In this document: piece by piece, positions 1-6,886 of the stretch
Layout: the number at the start of each line of letters is the position of its first letter
Numbering within the stretch: position 1 is the stretch's first letter
Assembly: GCA_025210805.1 (NCBI GenBank)
Contig: JAOAQX010000034.1
Coordinates: 1 to 64,000, forward strand
Reading direction: 5' to 3'
DNA length: 64,000 bases
DNA from: Flavobacteriales bacterium
GTDB lineage: Bacteria > Bacteroidota > Bacteroidia > Flavobacteriales > CAJXXR01
The notes under the pieces: model-generated
The model's input: the letters and a program-made list of their open reading frames with translations, nothing else
Told to the model about the DNA's origin: nothing
Database searches by the model: none
Translations under genes and position numbers: made by a program

Positions 1-36
1 CGCAGGGGGTCGCGGGTTCGAGTCCCGTCCAGACCG
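1..36 (+). tRNA. tRNA-Asp, 3' part only (cut by window edge)
   Basis: The sequence starts inside the 3' side of the anticodon stem (CGCAGG), followed by a variable loop, a canonical T arm (GCGGG TTCGAGT CCCGT) and the 3' acceptor strand CCAGACC with discriminator G at 36. This acceptor and T arm match the Asp tRNA typical of Bacteroidota, but the anticodon lies outside the window, so Asp identity is inferred. No CCA is encoded. A strong terminator follows 14 bases downstream. Confidence 0.8.
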
Positions 37-96
37 CTTTTTTAAAGCACAAAAAACCTTAGTATATTCCTATACTGAGGTTTTTTTATGTTTTTA
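8..96 (+). repeat. Direct repeat copy 1 (tRNA-Asp 3' half plus terminator)
   Basis: These 89 bases recur identically at 150..238, covering the T arm, acceptor strand and the whole terminator. The 142-base period indicates a tandem duplication of one tRNA gene with its terminator. Confidence 0.9.
51..87 (+). terminator. Rho-independent terminator after tRNA-Asp
   Basis: A-run, 16-bp stem (ACCTTAGTATA / TATACTGAGGT core with one G-T pair), TTCC loop, then seven T. The same hairpin recurs after the degenerate tRNA copy. Confidence 0.85.
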
Positions 97-102
97 AATT
101 TC

Positions 103-178
103 ATACTGGTAGTTCAGTTGGTTAGAATATCCCGATTATCATCGGGAGTGGTCGCGGGTTCGAGTCCCGTCCAGACCG
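103..178 (+). pseudogene. Degenerate tRNA-Asp copy
   Basis: The D arm (GTTCAGTTGGTTAGAAT) and everything from the T arm to the discriminator match tRNA-Asp. The first three acceptor bases (ATA) do not pair with the 3' strand (ACC). The anticodon arm is replaced by a palindrome CCCGAT-TATC-ATCGGG, which does not form a 5-bp stem with a 7-base loop. It is therefore probably a non-functional tRNA, although it keeps its own terminator. An unusual functional tRNA reading ATC in the anticodon cannot be excluded but fits the stem poorly. Confidence 0.7.
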
Positions 179-238
179 CTTTTTTAAAGCACAAAAAACC
201 TTAGTATATTCCTATACTGAGGTTTTTTTATGTTTTTA
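150..238 (+). repeat. Direct repeat copy 2 (tRNA-Asp 3' half plus terminator)
   Basis: Identical to 8..96. Divergence begins precisely in the anticodon arm on the left and just after the terminator on the right. Confidence 0.9.
193..229 (+). terminator. Terminator after degenerate tRNA copy
   Basis: Same hairpin and T7 tail as at 51..87; it is part of the duplicated unit. Confidence 0.85.
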
Positions 239-259
239 TAATTTTCAAAATATTTGATT

Positions 260-504
<245 letters not shown>

Positions 505-507
<3 letters not shown>

Positions 508-645
508 TACCATTTAAGGTGTAAATATACCCATAAATTTTAGCCTCTTTTTCGAGTGCATTTACTTGGTGTAACATCCCCCTTTCCCCCTTCAAAGGGG
601 GGGAAACAGTGAATAAATTAACACCGTAAATGATATAATACCTCC
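505..645. repeat. MITE-like palindromic element, copy 1
   Basis: The left end TAATACCATTTAAGGTGT is imperfectly complementary to the right end ACACCGTAAATGATATAATA. The interior carries TTTTAGCCTCTTTTTCGAGTGC and a CCCCTTTC/AAAGGGGG hairpin, and aligns with the copy at 21309..21461. There is no coding capacity. 646-816 contains nothing else that I recognise. Confidence 0.65.
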
Positions 646-816
646 TTGTCGAATATCAAACGGCACAATTAAAACCCTTAAAAAAAGACTTGGATAGCTC
701 ACAGAAAGTATTTTGATAAAAATGTCCATTCAAATGAATAATCTGTCTATTCTATATAGGATTATTGGAATATAAATTTGTAAAGTCAATAATGACATAA
801 CTTTAAAAGAAATAAA

Positions 817-1347
817 ATGACAAATTTTAACGTTCCCAAAAAAGAAGAAGTTTCAGAAACTAATCAGATAATTTTTGATAACCTCAATAAAACATTAGGC
901 TTTGTACCTAATTTATACGCAGCAATGGCACATTCTGAGAATGGCTTAAAAAAGTATTTAGAATTTCAGAATACAAAGAGCTCTTTCTCTAATAAAGAAA
1001 AAGAAGTAATTAACCTGGTCGTTAGTCAGATAAACGAATGTAAATATTGTCAAAGTGCGCATACTGTTTTAGGAAAAATGAACGGTTTCAGTGATGAAGA
1101 GATAATAGGGTTCAGATTAGCTAAAAGTAGCAATACGAAGCTCCAATCATTAGTAGAAATAACAAGTGCAATCACCAGACAAAAAGGAAAAATTGACCAT
1201 CAATTGGTTGAATCATTCTATACACAAGGATATACTAAAGAAAATTTAGTAGATTTAATTTTGCAAATTAGTGATAAAATTGCAATGAATTATTTACATA
1301 ATTTGACTCAAGTTGAAATTGATTTTCCGTTAGCAAAAGAATTGTAA
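817..1347 (+). CDS. Carboxymuconolactone decarboxylase/AhpD-like family protein
   Basis: This 176-residue cytoplasmic protein carries the alkylhydroperoxidase-type redox motif C75-x-x-C78-x-x-x-H82 (ECKYCQSAH), preceded by an F-V-P-N-L-Y segment typical of the peroxidase-related branch of this all-helical family. These proteins reduce peroxides or act as CMD-type decarboxylases; the intact CxxC favours a redox role. The AraC-type regulator lies downstream in the same direction after 113 bases that hold a palindromic repeat fragment, so the two may be functionally linked, but co-transcription is not shown. The exact substrate cannot be told from sequence. Confidence 0.85.
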   Translation: MTNFNVPKKEEVSETNQIIFDNLNKTLGFVPNLYAAMAHSENGLKKYLEFQNTKSSFSNKEKEVINLVVSQINECKYCQSAHTVLGKMNGFSDEEIIGFRLAKSSNTKLQSLVEITSAITRQKGKIDHQLVESFYTQGYTKENLVDLILQISDKIAMNYLHNLTQVEIDFPLAKEL

Positions 1348-1377
1348 AATATGGACAATTATAGTTCAACAAATATG

Positions 1378-1438
1378 ATGTAATGCATAGAATCATACTA
1401 ATGAGTTAATTAACATCATAAATGGTATTATATACCAA
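1378..1438. repeat. MITE-like palindromic element, short copy
   Basis: It contains GAGTTAATTAACATCATAAA followed by TGGTATTATATACC, matching the right terminal inverted repeat of the elements at 505 and 21309. Most of the interior is missing. Confidence 0.5.
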
Positions 1439-1460
1439 TTGAAGAAAGAGACAGAAGATT

Positions 1461-2339
1461 ATGATTGATCAAGAAACTTACACCTTAGTAAATTCTCAAA
1501 CTGGCGAGCTTGCTTTCAAACTTTATAAATTTGAAAGCATTCGCCATTTAGACCATATTCAAAGATTAAATTATTATTCCCTAATATGGATAAAATCAGG
1601 CGAAGGAAATGCGCTCATAGAAGACAAAGAATATAGTTATAAAAAAAATGATTTATTCTCTTTTTCACCCTACCAACCTTTTATGTTTAAAAGCTTAAAA
1701 AAAACTTCGGGAATAATAATTAACTTCCATTCTGATTTCTTTTGTATTTACAAACACCATAAAGAAATTGCTTGTGATGGTGTTTTATTCAATAATATAT
1801 ATGATACACCTATTATAAAAATAAATGACTCCTATTTTAAGAAGTTAGACTGGATAGTACAAGAAATTATTGAAGATATACAGCAAAATAATTTGGCGTA
1901 TAATGAAGCTATTATTTCGCATCTAAAAATATTTTTAATTAACATTTCTAGACTCAAGAAAGAACAAAATCCTATTATCACAACAGATGAATTGAGTGAA
2001 GATCGATTTATTACACAAAAATTAAAAAATTATATTGAGCAATATTATAAAAAGAAACATCAGCCGAAAGAATATGCAGAATTACTTCATCTCACTCCAA
2101 ATTCACTCGCAAAAATCACAAAGAAATACTTTAATAAAACATTATCGACTTTAATTGCTGAACGCATCATTATTGAGGCGAAGAGAGAACTATACCTATC
2201 TTCCAAATCGGTAGAAGAAATAGCATTTGAACTTGGATATGAAGATCCTTTCTATTTTAGTAGATTTTTTAAGAAACACACAGAAATAGCCCCAAGTGTT
2301 TACAGAAAAACTGTGGGATTTGACAAAGCTAATTACTGA
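1461..2339 (+). CDS. AraC-family transcriptional regulator
   Basis: A 292-residue protein with an N-terminal cupin-like sensing half (about residues 20-160) and a C-terminal AraC/XylS DNA-binding half. The latter has two helix-turn-helix units: LLHLTPNSLAKITKKYF and the signature SVEEIAFELGYEDPFYFSRF with the closing P-S-x-Y-R. It probably senses a small ligand and controls nearby genes such as the upstream AhpD-like gene or the downstream hydrolase/peptidase pair; the target is inference. The ATG follows GAAGAAAGAGACAGAAG. Confidence 0.9.
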   Translation: MIDQETYTLVNSQTGELAFKLYKFESIRHLDHIQRLNYYSLIWIKSGEGNALIEDKEYSYKKNDLFSFSPYQPFMFKSLKKTSGIIINFHSDFFCIYKHHKEIACDGVLFNNIYDTPIIKINDSYFKKLDWIVQEIIEDIQQNNLAYNEAIISHLKIFLINISRLKKEQNPIITTDELSEDRFITQKLKNYIEQYYKKKHQPKEYAELLHLTPNSLAKITKKYFNKTLSTLIAERIIIEAKRELYLSSKSVEEIAFELGYEDPFYFSRFFKKHTEIAPSVYRKTVGFDKANY

Positions 2340-2468
2340 ATAAAAACACTAATGACACCTATGTATTGAAGAGCCACAAAGAATTAATAAAGTGCGTAAT
2401 TTTAACGTATCGATTGATTCTTCAAATTCGAATCAGATCCCATTGTTGATTATCAGAAAAAAATATAA

Positions 2469-3122
2469 ATGAAACTATATGGAATTAGTGGACTAGGAGC
2501 GGATAAAAGGGTTTTTGAATTTCTAACTCTAGAATATACTCTTTTTCCAATTGAATGGATTGAGCCTTTAAAAAACGAAACAATAGAAGATTACTCGCTA
2601 AGGTTTTCAAAACTTATTAATACGGAAGAGAATTTTGGTATTCTGGGGGTGAGTTTTGGAGGTTTAATTGCCGTTGAAATCAGCAAAATACTTAAACCGA
2701 AATTGACGATTCTGATTTCTTCAGTTGAAACAAAAAAAGAATTAAGGAAAATATATCGAATTATCGGAAAGACAAAAATATTCAAAATTATACCTGAATC
2801 TCTTTTTGACCCGCCACGCATTGTTGCAAATTGGGTATTCGGTGCAAAAAATAGAAGTTTACTGAATCAGATTTTAAACGATACTGATCAAAGTTTTGCA
2901 AAATGGGCAATAAATGAATTGATGAATTGGAAGAATGACGAAAAAATATCAACTCCAGTTCTTAAAATTGGAGGAACAAATGATCTATTACTTCCTTCTC
3001 ATAAAGGTGAAAATCAAGAACTCATCAACAAAGGAACACATTTTATGATTGTAGATAAAGCGGATGAAATTAGCCAGATCATAAATCGTGAAATAAAAAT
3101 CTTAACTGCTAAAACAAAATGA
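2469..3122 (+). CDS. Alpha/beta hydrolase
   Basis: 217 residues without a signal peptide. The nucleophile elbow is G-V-S62-F-G-G. A late acid loop (GGTNDLLLP) and a C-terminal histidine (GTHFMI) complete a plausible Ser-Asp-His triad. The N-terminus has the GISGLGADKRVF oxyanion-loop region common in small esterase/thioesterase-like members. Its stop overlaps the start of the next gene (ATGA), so the two are translationally coupled. The substrate is unknown. Confidence 0.8.
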   Translation: MKLYGISGLGADKRVFEFLTLEYTLFPIEWIEPLKNETIEDYSLRFSKLINTEENFGILGVSFGGLIAVEISKILKPKLTILISSVETKKELRKIYRIIGKTKIFKIIPESLFDPPRIVANWVFGAKNRSLLNQILNDTDQSFAKWAINELMNWKNDEKISTPVLKIGGTNDLLLPSHKGENQELINKGTHFMIVDKADEISQIINREIKILTAKTK

Positions 3123-3799
3123 AAAAAATACTCTTTACAATTCTTGCCATCAGCTTCCTTATTTTTTTTGGTTACCAAGCAAATATTACATCCCTCCTTT
3201 CTACAGGTTCAAAAGGTGAAACCGCCTCATTTTCTTCTTTGGAATTAGAAAAAACAATAAAGAATGGTGATCTCATTTTTCAAACCTCTCTGTCTAATCA
3301 AAGTAAGGCAATACAATTGGCTACAAATTCAAAGTATAGTCACATGGGGATTATTTTCATGAAAAAGGGACGCTTTTATGTTTATGAAGCTGTTCAGCCT
3401 GTGAAGCTTACACCCATCCAAAAGTGGATTAAACGTGGAAAAAACAAACACTTTGTAATAAAAAGACTCAAAAATGCCGATCGAGCATTAAGTCCTAAGG
3501 TGTTAGGTAAGATGAAAAAAATTGGTGAAAAATTTCTTGGAAAGCCTTATGATATCTATTTTGAATGGTCGGATAAGAAAATTTATTGCTCAGAGCTTGT
3601 TTGGAAAATTTATAAAGAAGCCACAGATATTGAAATTGGACAACTTGAAAAACTCTCCGATTTTGATTTAAGCCATAAGACCGTAAAAAAGTTGATGAAA
3701 AAAAGATATGGCAATAATCTACCCTTAAACGAAAAAGTGATTTCACCCGTGGCGATGTTTCAATCCAATAAACTAGAAACTGTTTTGGCCAATGAATAA
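3119..3799 (+). CDS. YiiX/YebB-like permuted NlpC/P60 cysteine peptidase
   Basis: This 226-residue protein opens with a single hydrophobic segment (residues 4-20, signal anchor or signal peptide). It then shows the circularly permuted papain-like order: GDLIFQ, then H75 (YSHMGIIF), then C157 (YCSELVW). This is the hallmark of the YiiX/lecithin-retinol-acyltransferase-like group. Family members cleave peptide or lipid amide bonds in the envelope. Coupling to the upstream alpha/beta hydrolase (4-base overlap) suggests the two act on the same envelope substrate, which is inference. Confidence 0.8.
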   Translation: MKKILFTILAISFLIFFGYQANITSLLSTGSKGETASFSSLELEKTIKNGDLIFQTSLSNQSKAIQLATNSKYSHMGIIFMKKGRFYVYEAVQPVKLTPIQKWIKRGKNKHFVIKRLKNADRALSPKVLGKMKKIGEKFLGKPYDIYFEWSDKKIYCSELVWKIYKEATDIEIGQLEKLSDFDLSHKTVKKLMKKRYGNNLPLNEKVISPVAMFQSNKLETVLANE

Positions 3800-3904
3800 T
3801 TCTTGTGCATTTATTTTTTAGTAAGAAAGCACTTTAGGAAATTCACCTTGCCTGATTCAAAAAAATAAGCAAGAAAAATACTCCCATAAATAGTTTGCCA
3901 AACC

Positions 3905-3937
3905 TTGATTCTCCTTGCTCATATTTCCTTATCTTTG
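3905..3937 (+). promoter_or_regulatory. Bacteroidota-type promoter upstream of 3980
   Basis: TTG (3905) and TATCTTTG (3930..3937, matching TAnnTTTG) are separated by 22 bases, 43 bases before the start codon. Confidence 0.45.
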
Positions 3938-3979
3938 AGTATATCATCAGCCTTTGTCTCACCTATAAAATTCACATAA

Positions 3980-4636
3980 ATGGAATCCAATTATCCTATT
4001 TTTAGAAAGTATCAAAAGTTAGAATATGCTTTAGAGACAAAAAAACTACTTGAGGATCATAAAATACTCTGTGAAATGGCAGACAATGCTCCTATAGTTG
4101 ATGTTACTTTTGCGGGAAATACTATTCAAAACTTAATTGAAATTAGGATTCCACAAGAAGATTTTGAAAAAGCGGAAAAACTATTAGAAAACGAAGCCAA
4201 TAGGCTTATAGAACAAGTAGATAAGAACCATTATCTGTATCAGTTTTCTGAGGGCGAATTATATGAAATTCTTCTCAAAAAAGACGAATGGAGTGCTTTT
4301 GATTACCAATTAGCCCAAAAAATCCTGAAAGAAAAGGGAAAAACGATTGACGAACATTTATTGGCTCAACTGAATAAGCAAAGAATGGAAGATTTAGCAA
4401 AACCTGAGAGTAGCCAAAAACCATGGGTAATTGCTGGGTATTTTTTAGCCTTTTTAGGAGGAGCTTTTGGGATCATTACAGGCTATTTTCTTTGGACTTC
4501 AAAAAAAACTTTACCCAACGGAACACGAATATTTTCCTACCAAGAAAATGACCGAAAACACGGAAAAATTATTTTCTTCCTAGGCTTAGTCATTCTAATC
4601 ACTTCTCTAATTGTCAGATGGATACAATTTTTCTAA
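3980..4636 (+). CDS. DUF2007-like membrane protein
   Basis: 218 residues. The N-terminal 70 residues resemble the DUF2007 'putative signal transducing' fold (ALETKKLLEDHKI followed by IRIPQEDFEKAEKLL). A helical middle follows, then two C-terminal membrane segments (about 148-170 and 196-214) separated by a basic loop. The gene overlaps the convergent oxidoreductase by 23 bases at the 3' end. The function of the family is not established. Confidence 0.65.
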   Translation: MESNYPIFRKYQKLEYALETKKLLEDHKILCEMADNAPIVDVTFAGNTIQNLIEIRIPQEDFEKAEKLLENEANRLIEQVDKNHYLYQFSEGELYEILLKKDEWSAFDYQLAQKILKEKGKTIDEHLLAQLNKQRMEDLAKPESSQKPWVIAGYFLAFLGGAFGIITGYFLWTSKKTLPNGTRIFSYQENDRKHGKIIFFLGLVILITSLIVRWIQFF

Positions 4637-5261
4637 TCTCTTGACCAGAAATCACTTGAAAAGGTTTTGAAGCCTTTTTGCATACGGTAATCATAGCTTC
4701 AGCCAAAACCTTAGTATCTAGTGGTCTTTGACTATTCCACAATCCTATTGAATTTAAAAAACGAATTACTTTTGCGGCTATAAGCTCCCCTTTTCTATCA
4801 CTACCTTTCCTCAAAAGCATCGGTGGACGAAAAATAGTTGTATTCTCAAATCTTAACGCTATAACCGCTTCTTCCAATTGTCCTTTCATTCTAGGATAAT
4901 AAAATCTTGCATTTGCAGAAGCGTGTGCCGAAGAAACAAGAATATAATGAGTGACCTTATTCTCCTTTGCCAACTGAGCAAATTCGTACTGATAATCATA
5001 ATCTACAATCCATTGTTTCTCTTTACTTCCTGCCGTTTTTAGAGTGGTTCCTAGACAGGAGAAAAATACAGCTCCTGAAATCATTTCCTTATAAGAAGAA
5101 ATCTGATCATAATCAATAATATATTCTTGAAGCTTTGAATGTTCAAATCCTGATTTTCTACGTACAAAAATGACTACTTCTGAAAAAAAATCGTCTTTTA
5201 ACAATTTTTTTATCAAATCGGATCCAGTTGCTCCTGTTGCTCCTATAACGACTGCTTTCAT
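4614..5261 (-). CDS. NAD(P)-binding Rossmann oxidoreductase (NmrA/HTATIP2-like)
   Basis: I start at the internal methionine at 5261 because the glycine-rich dinucleotide motif GATGATGSD then falls at residues 7-15, the normal position. An upstream extension of 21 residues is open but lacks family features. Also visible are the SSAHASA active-site-like strand with a downstream YYPRMKGQLE (Y-x-x-x-K), typical of atypical short-chain dehydrogenases. The protein is 215 residues. Its 3' end overlaps the convergent membrane protein gene by 23 bases. The substrate is unknown. Confidence 0.8.
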   Translation of the reverse strand: MKAVVIGATGATGSDLIKKLLKDDFFSEVVIFVRRKSGFEHSKLQEYIIDYDQISSYKEMISGAVFFSCLGTTLKTAGSKEKQWIVDYDYQYEFAQLAKENKVTHYILVSSAHASANARFYYPRMKGQLEEAVIALRFENTTIFRPPMLLRKGSDRKGELIAAKVIRFLNSIGLWNSQRPLDTKVLAEAMITVCKKASKPFQVISGQEIRKIVSI

Positions 5262-5362
5262 TGAATTTCTATTGAAAGTTAGACTCAAATTTATAAGAAA
5301 ATTGTCCTGTTTTTCACGATTCACCCAAATAATTTATTTGCTCAAATCAAAATTTATCATTT

Positions 5363-5379
5363 ACTTTGTAACTCAAAGT
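5363..5379. promoter_or_regulatory. Palindromic operator/promoter element, copy 1
   Basis: ACTTTGTAACTCAAAGT has perfect 6-bp arms around a 5-base centre. It ends 8 bases before the ATG at 5388 and overlaps a TACTTTG promoter-like box. The same palindrome stands behind the regulator gene at 6317. This suggests autorepression by the neighbouring winged-helix protein. Confidence 0.6.
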
Positions 5380-5387
5380 TCTTTCTT

Positions 5388-6008
5388 ATGACAAAAAATC
5401 AACATTTAGAAAACTTATCCGAAATTAGAAATATCATGGAACGCTCCTCAAAATTCATCTCTTTGAGTGGATTATCGGGCGTTTCGGCAGGTGTCATTGC
5501 ACTTTTAGGTGCGGGATATGCCTATAATATTCTTAATAATACATCGAGAAATACAGGAAAATTGCTCCTTACTATGACCGAAGAGAGCAAGCATGAGCTT
5601 TTTTGGTTAGCCCTAGTCATTTTGATTTTAGCCATCTCTTTTGGAGGACTTTTTACCTGGTTAAAAACAAAAAAAACTCAAGGAATGGTATGGAATAACA
5701 CTTCAAAGAAGCTGTTAATCAATATGCTCATTCCGTTGATTGTTGGAGGAATTTTCTGTTTATTACTCATGTATCACGGTGCTTTGGTTTGGGTAGCCCC
5801 TGCTACATTGGTTTTCTATGGCTTAGCCTGTATAAATGCCAGTCATCACACACTTTCAGATATTCGCTATCTAGGAATTAGTCAATTAGTTTTGGGCTTA
5901 TTGAATTCCTATTTTTTGGGATATGGCTTACTTTTTTGGGCACTTGGTTTTGGGATTCTTCATATTATTTATGGCGGGTTGATGTATTATAAATACGACA
6001 GAAACTAG
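5388..6008 (+). CDS. Multi-pass membrane protein paired with winged-helix regulator
   Basis: 206 residues with about five to six hydrophobic segments (near 26-46, 70-90, 107-125, 127-147, 158-180 and 183-200). A short polar N-terminus reads HLENLSEIRNIMERSSKF. I do not recognise an enzymatic motif. It is separated by one base from the downstream DNA-binding gene. Such two-gene units (small integral membrane protein plus HTH_34-type regulator) recur in Flavobacteriia. A role in sensing membrane state is a guess. Confidence 0.75.
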   Translation: MTKNQHLENLSEIRNIMERSSKFISLSGLSGVSAGVIALLGAGYAYNILNNTSRNTGKLLLTMTEESKHELFWLALVILILAISFGGLFTWLKTKKTQGMVWNNTSKKLLINMLIPLIVGGIFCLLLMYHGALVWVAPATLVFYGLACINASHHTLSDIRYLGISQLVLGLLNSYFLGYGLLFWALGFGILHIIYGGLMYYKYDRN

Positions 6009-6009
6009 T

Positions 6010-6300
6010 ATGATTGAAGGCTTAAACAAACATTTCGAAAACAGAGTCAGACTTGGGGTGATGTCCGTTTTGATGGTGAATGAAAAAGTTGATTTCAAAA
6101 CCTTAAAACAGACACTTAATGTAACCGATGGAAATTTGGCAAGTCATATTACGGCTTTAGAAAAAAATAAATACCTCATTGTTATGAAACAATTTATCGG
6201 GAAAAAACCGAATACCACTTATCAGGCTACTGTTATAGGAAAAGAAGCGTTTACAAAACATTTAGATGCACTAGAAAACTTACTAAATCTACGTTCTTAA
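6010..6300 (+). CDS. Winged-helix transcriptional regulator (HTH_34/MarR-ArsR-like)
   Basis: 96 residues. Helix-turn-helix around 28-52 (DFKTLKQTLNVTDGNLASHI) with recognition helix and the wing (FIGKKPNTTYQAT), then a final helix. This is the stand-alone winged-helix domain architecture of PF13601-type proteins. It is the last gene of a two-gene unit with the membrane protein. It is flanked on both sides by the ACTTTG-N5-CAAAGT palindrome, the obvious candidate binding site. Confidence 0.85.
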   Translation: MIEGLNKHFENRVRLGVMSVLMVNEKVDFKTLKQTLNVTDGNLASHITALEKNKYLIVMKQFIGKKPNTTYQATVIGKEAFTKHLDALENLLNLRS

Positions 6301-6316
6301 TTTTTTTTACCAACTT

Positions 6317-6333
6317 ACTTTGTAATTCAAAGT
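6317..6333. promoter_or_regulatory. Palindromic operator/promoter element, copy 2
   Basis: ACTTTGTAATTCAAAGT differs from copy 1 by one base in the centre. It lies 16 bases after the regulator stop and about 19 bases before the first open codons of the Coq4-like gene, so it probably brings that gene under the same regulator. Confidence 0.6.
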
Positions 6334-6351
6334 ACTTTTAAATAATTAGAG

Positions 6352-6867
6352 ATAAAAATAGCAAAAAGAAGAAAAATAGCCATTTGGCTACAAAAAAACA
6401 TCCAACCGTTATATGACAAATACAGTAATAAAAAGAAGGAGAAATGGCAAATTTCGAAACAATATCTGTTGAACCTTCCGACAGAAAGTTTAGGAAAAAA
6501 ACTAGGAATATTCCTTCACACCAACAATTATAAAATGATTCCTTACCATGAAACACACGATATCTTTCATGTCCTCTTTAATGTTGGAACCAGTTCTGAA
6601 CAAGAAGGTACGCTTCAATTTATCCTACTGGGAAATGGCAAAATCACACTCTATAGTTTTGGAACTGCAATGATGAGTATCATCCTATTTCCAGAATATA
6701 TAAAAACTTATTTAAAAGCATTCAGGATTGGTAAGAGATGCCGTGCTTTTTATCATCTCCCCTATCAAAAACTCTTAGAAACACATTTTCAAACAGTCGT
6801 AAAAGCTATCGGAATTCCTACTTCCATTCATCATCGCAATACATTTTGGAACCATAAAACTTTATAA
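6352..6867 (+). CDS. Coq4-like protein without a canonical start codon
   Basis: The frame is open from 6346 to the stop at 6865-6867. It reads an N-terminus expected for Bacteroidota Coq4-like proteins (AKRRKIAIWLQKNIQPLYDK), then THDIFHVLFNVGTSSEQEG, which fits the Coq4 metal motif HDxxH...E. No ATG, GTG or TTG occurs between 6346 and the TTG at 6469, and starting at 6469 would remove about 39 conserved-looking residues. I therefore place the start provisionally at the ATA at 6352; a lost start codon is the alternative. The product is probably a peripheral membrane, lipid-quinone-associated protein. It follows a palindromic operator and precedes the VIT/exosortase pair. Confidence 0.55.
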   Translation: MKIAKRRKIAIWLQKNIQPLYDKYSNKKKEKWQISKQYLLNLPTESLGKKLGIFLHTNNYKMIPYHETHDIFHVLFNVGTSSEQEGTLQFILLGNGKITLYSFGTAMMSIILFPEYIKTYLKAFRIGKRCRAFYHLPYQKLLETHFQTVVKAIGIPTSIHHRNTFWNHKTL

Positions 6868-6886
6868 ATCTTAAAACTTCAGTATC

